From Pseudooceanicola spongiae (GTDB lineage Bacteria; Pseudomonadota; Alphaproteobacteria; Rhodobacterales; Rhodobacteraceae), in the NCBI RefSeq assembly GCF_014899185.1, contig NZ_CP045201.1, forward strand, positions 3,883,501-3,947,500: a stretch of DNA of 64,000 nucleotides, given 5' to 3'. Shown piece by piece: positions 19,770-28,680 of the stretch (within the stretch, counting starts at the first letter, position 1; every line of letters begins with the position of its first letter). A program made the translations under genes and the position numbers. The notes below the pieces were generated by a model. The model searched no databases and was not told where the DNA came from. It worked only from the letters and a program-made list of their open reading frames with translations.

Positions 19770-20183
19770 ATGACCAAGATGAGCCTGGGGTCGCACCCCT
19801 ATCTGCTCGGTTTCGAACAGCTGGAACGGTTGCTGGAACGCAGCGCCAAATCCGGCAATGAGGGCTATCCGCCCTTTAATATTGAACAGACGTCGGAGAA
19901 TTCCTACCGCATCACGCTGGCGGTGGCGGGGTTCGCCGAAGCCGAGCTGGCGGTGACGCTGGAGGATCGCCAGTTGGTGATCCGGGGACGGCAGTCTGAA
20001 GACGGCGAGGGGCGGATCTTTCTGCACCGGGGAATCGCTGCTCGACAATTTCAACGGAGCTTTGTGCTGGCTGAAGGCGTTGAGGTAGGTGAGGCCGTCA
20101 TGGAAAACGGTTTGTTGCACGTTGATCTGACCCGGGCCGAGCCCGAACGTGTCGTTCAGCGCATTTCGATTAAGAAAGGGTAA
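19770..20183 (+). CDS. Small heat shock protein (Hsp20/alpha-crystallin)
   Basis: 137 residues with a full alpha-crystallin domain (YRITLAVAGFAEAELAVTLE through HRGIAARQFQRSFVLAEGVE to NGLLHVDLTR). The GLLHVDL element is the conserved GxL-type C-terminal signature. It is an ATP-independent holdase of the IbpA type. AAGGA lies 9 bases before ATG 19770. It forms an operon with the DUF1150 gene 4 bases downstream. Confidence 0.93.
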   Translation: MTKMSLGSHPYLLGFEQLERLLERSAKSGNEGYPPFNIEQTSENSYRITLAVAGFAEAELAVTLEDRQLVIRGRQSEDGEGRIFLHRGIAARQFQRSFVLAEGVEVGEAVMENGLLHVDLTRAEPERVVQRISIKKG

Positions 20184-20187
20184 GCCA

Positions 20188-20424
20188 ATGGAACCGAAAG
20201 ATAATATCGAAGATACCGGCGAAAAGATCGTCTATGTTCGTCCTGTCGAAGCGGCCGATCTGCCCGAAGATGTGCAGGAAGAGCTGAATGAACAGGCACC
20301 CGGTCTGACACGGCTGTTTGCCGTTCACAACTCCGATGGTGAGCGTTTGGCGCTGGTGCGCGACAAGGCCACGGCCTTTATTCTGGCGCGCGAAAATGAC
20401 CTTGCGCCGGTGACGGTACACTGA
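20188..20424 (+). CDS. DUF1150 family protein
   Basis: 78 residues; IVYVRPVEAADLPEDVQEEL and LFAVHNSDGERLALVRDK are typical of DUF1150. The function is unknown, but in Rhodobacterales the gene regularly follows hsp20, which suggests a link to protein quality control. AAGGG lies 7 bases before the ATG, within the end of hsp20, so it is translationally close-coupled. A terminator follows at 20474. Confidence 0.88.
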   Translation: MEPKDNIEDTGEKIVYVRPVEAADLPEDVQEELNEQAPGLTRLFAVHNSDGERLALVRDKATAFILARENDLAPVTVH

Positions 20425-20473
20425 ATTTCGCCTCTGCGTGCGATGCGTGGAAGTGCAAAACGAACGCCTTATG

Positions 20474-20506
20474 CCCCGCTGCCTCACCGCAGCGGGGTTT
20501 CGCGTT
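20474..20506 (+). terminator. Terminator of the hsp20-DUF1150 operon
   Basis: Perfect 9-bp stem (CCCCGCTGC / GCAGCGGGG, loop CTCACC), followed by TTT and, after CGCG, TTTT. Confidence 0.8.
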
Positions 20507-20520
20507 TTAACCCTCCAGAG

Positions 20521-20580
20521 CGAAAATCCTGATGTCGGTATTGCGTCGGTATCTGAACGGTATCCGGGCGGTGCAAAAAA
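20521..20580 (-). repeat. Iterated 11-bp repeat, copy 3 (inverted, diverged)
   Basis: Read on the minus strand it shows CCGCCCGGATA, CCGTTCAGATA, CCGACGCAATA, CCGACATCAGG, the same 11-bp series as the copies near the left end. It lies between convergent genes (DUF1150 and trxB), next to two terminators. Confidence 0.75.
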
Positions 20581-20605
20581 GGTGGAGCTGCCTTAGGATC
20601 TCACA

Positions 20606-20643
20606 CCCCCCCCCCCGGAGTGTGCTCTGCGGGGGGGGGGGGG
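20606..20643. repeat. C11 / G13 homopolymer hairpin
   Basis: Eleven C (20606-20616), a 14-base loop, then thirteen G (20631-20643). The tracts can form an uninterrupted G-C stem. It lies in the convergent gap between DUF1150 and trxB, so it affects no reading frame. Confidence 0.85.
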
Positions 20644-20718
20644 CTGCAGGTGCCGTGGGCGTGGGTGTCGTTAAAAGAGACCTTCGCGGCCGCGCGGGAG
20701 CTGTGGGGCGCCGAGTGC

Positions 20719-20752
20719 AAAAAGGGCCGCCGGGCGAAATGCCGGGCGGCCC
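20719..20752 (-). terminator. Terminator of trxB
   Basis: GGGCCGCC pairs with GGCGGCCC around an inner GGC/GCC step and a GAAAT loop, and is followed on the minus strand by T5. It lies 28 bases past the trxB stop. Confidence 0.8.
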
Positions 20753-20780
20753 TGATGACAGTGAAGCGGTGTGAAGAGCC

Positions 20781-21788
20781 TCAGGCCACGCCTTCGTTTT
20801 CCGGCGCGCCGTAGCCCAGGGGCAGGGTTTCGTCCTTGCCATCATCCAGACCGATTTCGGAGAGGAAGCGTTCCGCATCTAGCGCGGCCATGCAGCCCAT
20901 GCCGGCAGAGGTCACGGCCTGACGATACTTGTGGTCGGTCAGATCGCCTGCGGCAAATACACCGGGGACCGAGGTCTCGGTCGAGCCGGGTTTGACCTTG
21001 ACGTAGCCGCCGTGGTGCAGCTCGAGCTGGTCCTTGACCAGTTCGGAGGCGGGGGCGTGGCCGATGGCGATGAATACCCCCTTGGCCGGGATCTCGGATT
21101 CAGCGCCGGTCTGCACGTTGCGGACCTTGATGCCGGTGACGCCGCGCGGGGTGTCTTCGCCGACAACCTCGACAAGTTCATGAAACCAGAGGGTTTCGAT
21201 CTTTGGGTTCTTCTCCATCCGGTCTTGCAGGATCTTCTCGGCGCGCAGCTCGTCGCGGCGGTGGATCAGGGTGACCTTGGAGGCGAAGTTGGTCAGGAAG
21301 AGGGCCTCTTCGACGGCGGTGTTGCCGCCACCGATGACGACGATTTCCTGCCCGCGATAGAAGAAGCCGTCGCAGGTGGCGCAGGCCGAAACGCCGAAGC
21401 CCTTGAAGGCATCCTCGGTCTCAAGCCCCAGCCACTTGGCGCGCGCGCCGGTCGCAAGGATCACGGCGTCGGCGATATATTCGGTGCCCGAGTCGCCCTT
21501 GGCCACGAAGGGGCGCTTGGAGAGGTCGAGGTCCGTGATGATGTCGCCGATGATTTCGGTGCCCATGGCCTTGGCGTGGGCTTCCATGTTGATCATCAGG
21601 TCGGGGCCCTGAATCTCGGTGTTGCCGGGCCAGTTTTCGACCTCGGTCGTGGTGGTCAGCTGGCCGCCGGGCTCGATCCCCTGAACGAGGATGGGGTCCA
21701 GCATGGCACGGCTGGCGTAGACGCCCGCAGTATAGCCTGCGGGGCCGGAGCCGATGATCAATACCTTCGTCTTGCGCGTCTCAGCCAT
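20781..21788 (-). CDS. trxB: Thioredoxin-disulfide reductase
   Basis: 335 residues. FAD-binding [13 protein letters not shown] at the N-terminus, redox-active CATC in [17 protein letters not shown]-binding [10 protein letters not shown], and the C-terminal FAD motif [16 protein letters not shown]. It reduces thioredoxin with NADPH in the cytoplasm. It is divergent from an Lrp-family regulator with 192 bases between, a common alphaproteobacterial pairing that suggests, but does not prove, control by it. Confidence 0.97.
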   Translation of the reverse strand: MAETRKTKVLIIGSGPAGYTAGVYASRAMLDPILVQGIEPGGQLTTTTEVENWPGNTEIQGPDLMINMEAHAKAMGTEIIGDIITDLDLSKRPFVAKGDSGTEYIADAVILATGARAKWLGLETEDAFKGFGVSACATCDGFFYRGQEIVVIGGGNTAVEEALFLTNFASKVTLIHRRDELRAEKILQDRMEKNPKIETLWFHELVEVVGEDTPRGVTGIKVRNVQTGAESEIPAKGVFIAIGHAPASELVKDQLELHHGGYVKVKPGSTETSVPGVFAAGDLTDHKYRQAVTSAGMGCMAALDAERFLSEIGLDDGKDETLPLGYGAPENEGVA

Positions 21789-21980
21789 GTCAGCCTCTCA
21801 TGATATCAGAGTTTTGTCTAAGTAAGCGCGCCGGGGCACAGGTGCAAGCCGGGTGGCGGTGCGCAGAAAACTGCCGCCCGTTTCGAGGCAGGTGAATTGT
21901 GAAATGTTGCGCGATTGTGAAACATTATTGCGCAGGGTAAGGCGCCTGCTATAAGAAACGTAATCCTGAGGAGCGCTAAC

Positions 21981-22481
21981 ATGTCTGGCACACGACTAGA
22001 TCCAATTGACAGGAAAATTCTCGCTGAGCTGCAGGCCGATGGCAGGATGACCAATGTCGAGCTTGCCAAGCGTGTCGGAATTTCCGCGCCGCCCTGTCTG
22101 CGCCGGGTGCGCACGCTGGAGGAATCGGGCTTTATCCGCGGCTATCATGCCGAGGTCGATTCGCGCGAGCTGGGCTTTGAAGTGCAGGTTTTTGCCTCGG
22201 TCGGGCTGGTCAGTCAGGCCGAAGCGGATCTGGTCGCCTTCGAGTCGCTGTGCCGCGAATGGCCGCTGGTGCGGGAATGCCATATGCTGAACGGCGAGGT
22301 CGATTTCATCCTCAAATGCGTGGCGCCGGATCTGTCGACCTTCCAGACCTTCCTGACGGGCAAGCTGACCTCGGCTGAGAATGTGGCGAGCGTGAAAACC
22401 TCGCTGGTGATCCGCTGTGCCAAGGATCTGCCGGGTGTCCCGTTTGAAATCCTGGAAGAACGGCTGGCGCGCAACGCCTGA
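21981..22481 (+). CDS. Lrp/AsnC family transcriptional regulator
   Basis: 166 residues: N-terminal winged HTH (LDPIDRKILAELQADGR, RVGISAPPCLRRVRTLEESG) and a C-terminal RAM/AsnC ligand-sensing domain (ECHMLNGEVDFILKCVAPDL). Such proteins form octamers and sense amino acids. GAGGAG lies 7 bases before the ATG. It is divergent from trxB. It carries the PPCLRRV variant of the recognition helix found in the BkdR/PutR-like alphaproteobacterial branch. Confidence 0.93.
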   Translation: MSGTRLDPIDRKILAELQADGRMTNVELAKRVGISAPPCLRRVRTLEESGFIRGYHAEVDSRELGFEVQVFASVGLVSQAEADLVAFESLCREWPLVRECHMLNGEVDFILKCVAPDLSTFQTFLTGKLTSAENVASVKTSLVIRCAKDLPGVPFEILEERLARNA

Positions 22482-22513
22482 GGCGGAGAGCGCCGCCGGG
22501 ACTGCAAACCGGC

Positions 22514-22570
22514 CGAATCGGGATGTCGGTATCCCGTCGGTATCTGAACGGTATCCGAACGGTGCGAAAT
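22514..22570 (-). repeat. Iterated 11-bp repeat, copy 4 (inverted)
   Basis: On the minus strand: CCGTTCGGATA, CCGTTCAGATA, CCGACGGGATA, CCGACATCCCG, then ATTCGG. It fills the 96-base gap between the convergent lrp and pgeF genes, ending 8 bases before the pgeF stop codon. Confidence 0.82.
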
Positions 22571-22577
22571 CGCCCCT

Positions 22578-23333
22578 CTAGAGCCGGATGACCGAGATCA
22601 GCCGCCCGTAGTCGGCCTGCCCTTCATGGGTGGTGCGGCGAAAGGAAAAGAACCGCTCGGAATCCGAATAGGTGCAGTGACCGATCCATTCGGCCTGTTT
22701 GATCCCGGCGCTGCGCAGACGGTGCAGCCCGTAGGCGGGCAGGTCGAACAGATAGCGGTCGCCCTCGCCATTGGCGAAGAAGCGGGTGTTGTCGGGATCG
22801 TCGACCATGAAATCATCGAGGAACTCAGGCCCGACCTCATAGGCGCGCTGGCTGATCGTCGGGCCGATGGCGGCGGTGATGCGGGCGCGGTCGGCGCCGA
22901 GGTCGATCATGGCGTCGATCGTCGTCTCAAGCACGCCGTCGATGGCACCGCGCCAGCCGGCGTGGGCGGCACCGATGACCTGCGCCTGTGGGTCGGCCAG
23001 CAGCACAGGCTGACAATCGGCGGTCAGGATCGACAGGGCGACGCCGGGGGTGGCGGTGACGATGCCGTCGGCCTCGGGGACAGGATCGAAGGGGCCGGTG
23101 GCTGCCAGCGCCCGCGCGGAGTGGACCTGACGCACATAGGTGAGGGCACCGGGGGCGATCTCCATCGCGGCGGCGACGCGGGCGCGGTTGATCGAGACGA
23201 TCTCGGCCTGATCGGTGGAGCCCAAGCCGCAGTTCAGCCCGGCGAAGATGCCCGAAGACGCGCCGCCCTTGCGGGTGAAGAAGCCGTGGCGGATGGAGCC
23301 AAGCGCCGGTGAGGTGAGGATTTCGAGTGTCAT
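22578..23333 (-). CDS. pgeF: Peptidoglycan editing factor / multicopper polyphenol oxidase family
   Basis: 251 residues of the YfiH/PgeF family: HGFFTRKGGAS near the start, ADCQPVLLAD with a metal-ligand Cys, HAGWRGAIDGV with a metal-ligand His, and the Arg-rich end ERFFSFRRTTHEGQADYGR. It removes mis-incorporated L-Ser from peptidoglycan precursors; older annotations call it laccase. It is last in a minus-strand row lgt-midA-pgeF. Confidence 0.94.
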   Translation of the reverse strand: MTLEILTSPALGSIRHGFFTRKGGASSGIFAGLNCGLGSTDQAEIVSINRARVAAAMEIAPGALTYVRQVHSARALAATGPFDPVPEADGIVTATPGVALSILTADCQPVLLADPQAQVIGAAHAGWRGAIDGVLETTIDAMIDLGADRARITAAIGPTISQRAYEVGPEFLDDFMVDDPDNTRFFANGEGDRYLFDLPAYGLHRLRSAGIKQAEWIGHCTYSDSERFFSFRRTTHEGQADYGRLISVIRL

Positions 23334-23369
23334 GCGGTCCTAACGGGCAGGGTTGGCCTTGTGGGCGGT

Positions 23370-24464
23370 TCAGGGTTTGGCGGGCTCAAGTCCGGGGGGC
23401 GGTTGCTGCCCCTCGGGATAGAGCGCCAGCGTCTTGAACAGCGTTCCCATTTCCTGCGGGTGGGTCAAGCGGCGATGTGCAGCAATGTGATCTGACAGCG
23501 CGTCACCGCTGAGGCGGGCGGCCAGCGCCTGAGCCCGCGCCGTGATGCCGAGACGTTCGAGGAAGACGCCCTGTGTGCTCAGCAGCGTATGGCGCGCGGG
23601 GGCGGCGGCGGTGGCGAGTTCCTCGAAGTCGACATGGGCGGTCAGGTCGGACTCGCCCGGATCGGTGAAGGGATCGGCGTAGGCATGGGCGCGCATGGCC
23701 TGCAGCGTATCGCCCTGAGAGCGCCAGTCGCCATAATCCACGATCAGCGCCGCGCCGCCGTGCTGGGCGATATGATTGCCGATTTCGGCCGCGATGGCGG
23801 AGGCGGAGGGCGAGAGCTCGACAATGTCGCCGGGCTTGGTATCGCCCAGACGATGCGCGAGGGCGGGTTCGGGCGCCGCACCGGTCAGCCCGAGGGTGAG
23901 GGCGTCGCCCTGGGTGGTAACGCGGCGCTCCTGCCAGAGGATATCGTCGGCGCGCACGAACTGGCGGATCGGCAGGGCGTCGAAGAATTCATTGGCGACG
24001 AGGAAGAGGGGGGCGTCGGGCAGGTCTGCGAGGCGGTCGCGCCATTCCACGTCGTAGCCCTTGAGCGTGGCTTTCTGCGCCTTGCGCAGGGCGGGCGAGA
24101 CCTCGACCAGCAGCAGGGTCATGGCGGCGTGAAAGCCCGGCACGCCGCGCGTGGCGCGCAGGATGTCGGCCATCAGGGTGCCACGACCGGGGCCAAGCTC
24201 GGCCAGGGTGAAAGGGGTGGGCGCGCCTTGGTCGAGCCAGCTTTGCGCGAGCGAGAGGCCCAGCAGCTCTCCGAACATCTGGCTGATCTCGGGCGAGGTG
24301 GTGAAATCGCCCGCCGCGCCAAGGGGATCGCGGGTGGTGTAGTAGCCATAGCGCGGATGCAGCAGGCAGTCGGCCATGTAGTCCGACAGGCGCAGCGGGC
24401 CGTCTTGCGCGATGCGGTCGTGCAGGTGCCGGGCGAGCGGGGTCATGGTGGGCGGGGTCGTCAT
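23370..24464 (-). CDS. MidA/NDUFAF7-family SAM-dependent methyltransferase
   Basis: 364 residues. HPRYGYYTTRDPLGAAGDFT and FTLAELGPGRGTLMADILRA (SAM-binding glycine loop) followed by FLVANEFFDALPIRQFV are diagnostic. The mitochondrial homolog methylates an arginine of complex I subunit NDUFS2; bacterial members are presumed to modify NuoD or a related target. The start codon overlaps the lgt stop by 4 bases (ATGA), so translation is coupled. Confidence 0.93.
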   Translation of the reverse strand: MTTPPTMTPLARHLHDRIAQDGPLRLSDYMADCLLHPRYGYYTTRDPLGAAGDFTTSPEISQMFGELLGLSLAQSWLDQGAPTPFTLAELGPGRGTLMADILRATRGVPGFHAAMTLLLVEVSPALRKAQKATLKGYDVEWRDRLADLPDAPLFLVANEFFDALPIRQFVRADDILWQERRVTTQGDALTLGLTGAAPEPALAHRLGDTKPGDIVELSPSASAIAAEIGNHIAQHGGAALIVDYGDWRSQGDTLQAMRAHAYADPFTDPGESDLTAHVDFEELATAAAPARHTLLSTQGVFLERLGITARAQALAARLSGDALSDHIAAHRRLTHPQEMGTLFKTLALYPEGQQPPPGLEPAKP

Positions 24465-25354
24465 GGGGTTCGGGGGCGCATGGAGTAGGCGATCAGGGCG
24501 AGGCCGATCAGCACCATCGGCAGCGACAGCGCCTGACCCATGGTGATGCCGAGGCTCTGGGTGAACTGGATCACATGGCCATGCGGGTTGGTCGGGGTGA
24601 TGAACTGCGCATCGGCAAGGCGGAAGAATTCGACAATGAAGCGCGCGATGCCGTAGCCGGCGATGAAGATGCCGGTCAGGCGACCAGGACGTTTCAGCGT
24701 GCGCGTGGCGAAGGCCAGCGTGATCAGGATCGCCCCGAGGATCAGCCCCTCCATCCCTGCCTCATAGAGCTGCGAGGGGTGGCGGGCGCAGGGCGCGGCG
24801 GCTGTGGCACAGCTTTGCGCGGCCTCACCGGGAAAGATCACGCCCCAGGGCGCGTCGGTGGGACGGCCCCAAAGCTCGGCGTTGATGAAGTTGGCGATGC
24901 GGCCCAGCAGCAGCCCCGGCGGCGTGGCCAGCGCCAGCATGTCGAAGGCGGGCAGCAGCGGGATCGACTGGCGGTAGCAGAAGATCGTGATCGCGGTGGC
25001 GACGCCGATCAGCCCGCCGTGAAAGGCCATGCCGCCTTGCCAGATCATCGGGATCTCGGTGGGATGGGCGAAGTAGTATTCGGGCTGGTAGAACAGCACG
25101 AACCCCAGCCGCCCGCCGAGGATGACGCCGACGATTAGCCAGGTCAGGAACTCGTCCAGCTGTTCGCGGTTCAGCGGCGCGCTATTGGCGGGCCAGAGGC
25201 GGGCGCGGTCGATCGCTGCGCGCGCCAGCAGCCAGCCCAGCAGGATGCCCACAAGGTAGGCCAAAGCGTACCAGCGCAGCGAAAACGAGAACCCGCCGAG
25301 CGACAGGGTGAAGATCTCGGGCGAGATGTCGGGGAAGGGGATTGCGGCTTTCAT
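24461..25354 (-). CDS. lgt: Prolipoprotein diacylglyceryl transferase
   Basis: 297-residue inner-membrane enzyme with seven hydrophobic segments. GGMAFHGGLIGVATA contains the essential His and GRIANFINAELWGRPTD is the Lgt signature. It transfers diacylglycerol from phosphatidylglycerol to the lipobox Cys of prolipoproteins; the lipoproteins in this window (6455, 26036, 26773) would be substrates. ATG 25354 is chosen by family alignment; no good ribosome binding site is seen. Confidence 0.97.
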   Translation of the reverse strand: MKAAIPFPDISPEIFTLSLGGFSFSLRWYALAYLVGILLGWLLARAAIDRARLWPANSAPLNREQLDEFLTWLIVGVILGGRLGFVLFYQPEYYFAHPTEIPMIWQGGMAFHGGLIGVATAITIFCYRQSIPLLPAFDMLALATPPGLLLGRIANFINAELWGRPTDAPWGVIFPGEAAQSCATAAAPCARHPSQLYEAGMEGLILGAILITLAFATRTLKRPGRLTGIFIAGYGIARFIVEFFRLADAQFITPTNPHGHVIQFTQSLGITMGQALSLPMVLIGLALIAYSMRPRTP

Positions 25355-25488
25355 CGGGGGTATCTGCCTGTGGGGGCCGCGCAAAGTCAAGCGGGGGCGT
25401 TGGGCGCAATTCAGCGCAGAGGGTTGAGCCTGCGCCCCTCCCGGCCCATATAGGAGGAGAACAGTAACACATACGTGTGAGAGAGCCG

Positions 25489-25737
25489 ATGCAGACCAGA
25501 TCCAAGTTCTTCGACGACATGTCCCAGCTGATGACGAACGCGATGGGTGTGGCCCAGGGCGCCAAGGATGAGGCCGAAACGGCCTTCAAATCCCGGATCG
25601 ACCGCTGGCTGGCCGATCGCGATTTCGTCACGCGTGAGGAATTCGATGCCGTCCGCCTGATGGCCCAGAAGGCCCGCGAAGAGAACGCGGCGCTGAAGGC
25701 CCGTCTGGATGCGATGGACGCCGCCCCGAAGGCCTGA
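25489..25737 (+). CDS. ubiK: UbiK-like accessory factor (BMFP family)
   Basis: 82 residues: amphipathic N-terminal helix (SKFFDDMSQLMTNAMGVAQG) and C-terminal coiled coil (LMAQKAREENAALKARLDAM), the BMFP/UbiK pattern. UbiK assists assembly of the ubiquinone-biosynthesis metabolon in the membrane. ATG 25489 has GAGAG 3-4 bases upstream; an in-frame GTG at 25477 is the alternative. It is divergent from lgt, as in many alphaproteobacteria. Confidence 0.88.
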   Translation: MQTRSKFFDDMSQLMTNAMGVAQGAKDEAETAFKSRIDRWLADRDFVTREEFDAVRLMAQKAREENAALKARLDAMDAAPKA

Positions 25738-25762
25738 GGCCTTTCGCGACGGATGAGTTGAA

Positions 25763-25800
25763 AAAAAAGCGCCTGTCCCGCGAGGGGTGGGCGCTTTTTT
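25763..25800 (+). terminator. Terminator of ubiK (possibly bidirectional)
   Basis: AAAAAAGCGCC ... GGGCGCTTTTTT: a GC-centred stem flanked by A- and T-runs, 26 bases after the ubiK stop. Confidence 0.8.
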
Positions 25801-26035
25801 GTTGGCATAGGGCTGATCGCGTCGCCCGGTGGGTCAATGACAGCTGCTCGCCCAAGGCAGGCGCAGCTTCAGACCGGCGTTGGGCATCAGGACTCAGGTC
25901 ATCAGATGGTCGGGATAGTGCCTAGAGGGACGGCAGGCTTGGCGCTTTAGCGCGCTCACCTCGTTGCATCAGAAGCGGACGCTGCTTCATAGGGGGCTAT
26001 TGCCGTTGGGGCGATGCACCCAAAAAAAACAGACC

Positions 26036-26602
26036 TTAGGAGCCGTCTTGCTCAAAGGTCTTGTTTTTCTGACGCAAGGGCCTGAGACCAAGGGCCTTCA
26101 CGACTTCCGAGATGCTGATATCGTATTTGGCGGGCAAGGTCTTTGGATAGGGGGTAAGTCCTTGCTTTTGCAGTCCGAGGACATCGCCGTCACGAATTTC
26201 GTCCGCGGTCAATTTAAGGGCCGCTGGCCCGCATTCCCAATCGCCGCCGGGTTTGCCGGTGATCGCGTCGCGCGAGTGCGGATACAGGTAACAAATCCTC
26301 GGGTTGCCCGCCGGCCCTGTGATCTTCCAGAAGCCCTGAAGCGACCTGAGGTTGCCAGGAAACACCAGCCACGTCCGACCACTGACGCTATGGTATTCTA
26401 TCTGCGTGCCGTAGCGGCTGTCCCAATTCTTGATGGTCGTGTCCGCGAGGAACGCGCGCAGGGCAGTCGGATCCGCCAAAAGCGCGTTGAAGCGCGGCTT
26501 ATCCGCCTCTGAAACGGCCAAGCGCGCCACTGACGGGGCGCAGCCACTGAGGGCGAGCCCCGAAATCACGACCAGAGCTGAAAGTGAAAATATTCTTGTC
26601 AT
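26036..26602 (-). CDS. Hypothetical lipoprotein
   Basis: 188 residues. The start MTRIFSLSALVVISGLALSG followed by Cys21 is a lipoprotein signal peptide. The mature protein contains WLVFPGNLRSLQGFWKI and a two-cysteine segment (ICYLYPHSRDAITGKPGGDWEC), suggesting a disulfide and a periplasmic domain. No family is recognised. It is somewhat AT-richer than its neighbours and stands alone, so it may be strain-specific. The ~230 bases downstream hold no gene. Confidence 0.72.
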   Translation of the reverse strand: MTRIFSLSALVVISGLALSGCAPSVARLAVSEADKPRFNALLADPTALRAFLADTTIKNWDSRYGTQIEYHSVSGRTWLVFPGNLRSLQGFWKITGPAGNPRICYLYPHSRDAITGKPGGDWECGPAALKLTADEIRDGDVLGLQKQGLTPYPKTLPAKYDISISEVVKALGLRPLRQKNKTFEQDGS

Positions 26603-26772
26603 CCGTACATCCCATAGCAGTCAGTTCACAACTTTGTGTTGTATGGTCGCAGGCTCTGCCATGCAAGCAAGTGGCCGTTTTGTTTGCAAAAACGGGATGT
26701 TGATCGTGTCTCCCTTGAGGACGTTTTACGCAGTGTGTCGTGCCCGAAAAGAGGCACTGTCGGGGGCGTCCC

Positions 26773-27402
26773 TCAGAGCTTGGAGCAGCCGTTTTCCGAC
26801 TTCAGGGTGACATTGCCGGTGCGGGCCTGCGGGAAGTCCTTGAGGACGGCGCCGAGGATCGCGTCGCCTTCGGTGGTGAAGGCGGCGCATGGGCCCCGGC
26901 TGACGCCGCGCGCCTCAAACACCGGCTTGCCGGTGAGCGCGTCGGTCATGTCCAGCGTGACGCGGCGGGTGAAGACGGTCTTTGTCTCGCTGCGCATGTC
27001 ATAGCCGACGACGCCGTAGATCGGGATGCTGCGGGTGCCGCCGTCGGGTTTGCCGGTGGCGACGGTGCGATAGCCGACGATCTCCCGGTCGGGCACGGGG
27101 TATTCGGTGGTCACCTGTTTGCCGTCGTCGACCGAATAGGCGAGGGCGGCGATCAGGCGGGCGTCCTTGCGGCGGGGTACGGTGGCAAAGCCCTTGGCCT
27201 GCAGCACCCCCGCCAGCGTGCGCGCATTGGTCTGCCAGCCGAGCGAGGCGGCGTCCATCCCATCGCCCGGGGTGATGAAGACGGTGCGGGGGCTGAGATC
27301 GGCGGGGATCGCGGAATTGCCTGCGACGCTGGTGGTCACCATCGAACAGGCGCCAAGCGCCAGCAGGGTCAGACCAGAGACCAGAGTTGGGAAAAGCCGC
27401 AT
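26773..27402 (-). CDS. DUF4136-like lipoprotein
   Basis: 209 residues. Signal peptide MRLFPTLVSGLTLLALGAC with lipobox LGAC; GGAGG lies 6 bases before ATG 27402. The mature part repeats the layout of DUF4136 envelope proteins: TVFITPGDGMDAASLGWQTN, a central strand-rich region with VVGYDMRSETKTVFTRRVTL, and KPVFEARGVSRG. The function is unknown. It is transcribed in the same direction as the downstream lipoprotein gene, with a 170-base gap. Confidence 0.7.
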   Translation of the reverse strand: MRLFPTLVSGLTLLALGACSMVTTSVAGNSAIPADLSPRTVFITPGDGMDAASLGWQTNARTLAGVLQAKGFATVPRRKDARLIAALAYSVDDGKQVTTEYPVPDREIVGYRTVATGKPDGGTRSIPIYGVVGYDMRSETKTVFTRRVTLDMTDALTGKPVFEARGVSRGPCAAFTTEGDAILGAVLKDFPQARTGNVTLKSENGCSKL

Positions 27403-27522
27403 GGAAACCTCCGTCGCGCAAAACACGCATGAGGCGAAGTTTAGGTGCGGAGGGGCCGCAGTGGCAACGGCCTGCCGCATCGGTGAGGGATCACGTTTGC
27501 GACAGGCCGGGATGTGCGCGCC

Positions 27523-28668
27523 TCAGAGGCTGGCGAGCAGCACGGGTTTGAGGTTTTCCGCCGTCAGGGTGACGGGGTTGCCACCGCAGGAGGGGTCCTC
27601 CAGCGCCATGGCGACGATATCGTCGACGCGGTCATCGGCGACGCCAAGCGCGGAGAGTTTGCGCGGGATGCCGAGCTGATCGTTGAGGTCCTGCACGAAG
27701 GCGCAGAAGCCGTCAAAACCGCCCTGCACGCCGAGGTAGGGCGCGGCGAGGTCAAAACGGTCACGGATCGCATCGGCGTTCAGCTGCAGCACGGCTGGCA
27801 TGAAGACCGCGTTGGTGGTGCCGTGGTGGGTGTTGTAGACCGCGCCGATCGGGTGGCTCAGCGCATGGATCGCGCCGAGGCCCTTCTGGAACGCGGTAGC
27901 ACCCATCATGGCGGCGGACATCATCTGCGCGCGCGCCTCGATATCATTCGGGTCGGTGTAGGCGCGGGGCAGGTTGTCGATGACCAGACGCATCCCCTCA
28001 AGCGCGATGCCCTGCGACATCGGGTGGTAGTGGGGCGAGGAGAACGCCTCGACACAATGGGCAAAGGCATCAAGGCCGGTGCCGGCGGTGATGAACTTGG
28101 GCATGCCCACGGTCAGCTCGGGGTCGCAGATGACGACTGTGGGCAGGACCTTGGGGTGGAAGATGATCTTTTTGACGTGCGTTTCGGAATTGGTGATGAC
28201 CGACGCCCGGCCCACCTCAGACCCGGTGCCTGCGGTGGTCGGCACGGCGACGATGGGCGCGATGCCGGCGGGGTCGGCGCGGGTCCACCAGTCGCCGATA
28301 TCTTCATAGTCCCAGATGGGCCGTGTCTGGCCGGACATGAAGGCGACCATCTTGCCGAGGTCGAGGCCGGAGCCGCCGCCAAAGGCGATGACACCGTCAT
28401 GACCGCCCTCGTGATAGGCCGTGAGGCCCTCGGCGAGGTTCTTTTCGGTCGGGTTGGCATCGACGCCGCTGAACATGGCGCGGCCAAGGCCTGCGGCCTC
28501 GAGCAGGTCCAGCGTGCCTTGGGTGATCGCCATCGAGGCCAGCCCGCGGTCAGTGACCAGCAGGGGTTTGGAGATATTGGCCGCGGCGCAGGCGGCGGCG
28601 ATTTCGGAAATGCGACCGGCGCCGAAGCGGATCGCGGTGGGGTAGGACCAGTTTGCTGTGGGGCTCAT
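27523..28668 (-). CDS. Iron-containing alcohol dehydrogenase
   Basis: 381 residues, group III Fe-ADH. NAD-binding GGGSGLDLGK replaces the usual GGGSxxDxAK; metal ligands are visible in GLDAFAHCVEA (Asp and His), AIHALSHPIGA and NTHHGTTNA. It oxidises an alcohol or reduces an aldehyde in the cytoplasm. It is the last gene of the seven-gene operon from 35313, 12 bases after the aldehyde dehydrogenase, so the alcohol and aldehyde steps are probably consecutive. Confidence 0.93.
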   Translation of the reverse strand: MSPTANWSYPTAIRFGAGRISEIAAACAAANISKPLLVTDRGLASMAITQGTLDLLEAAGLGRAMFSGVDANPTEKNLAEGLTAYHEGGHDGVIAFGGGSGLDLGKMVAFMSGQTRPIWDYEDIGDWWTRADPAGIAPIVAVPTTAGTGSEVGRASVITNSETHVKKIIFHPKVLPTVVICDPELTVGMPKFITAGTGLDAFAHCVEAFSSPHYHPMSQGIALEGMRLVIDNLPRAYTDPNDIEARAQMMSAAMMGATAFQKGLGAIHALSHPIGAVYNTHHGTTNAVFMPAVLQLNADAIRDRFDLAAPYLGVQGGFDGFCAFVQDLNDQLGIPRKLSALGVADDRVDDIVAMALEDPSCGGNPVTLTAENLKPVLLASL

Positions 28669-28680
28669 GGGAGGTTTCTC

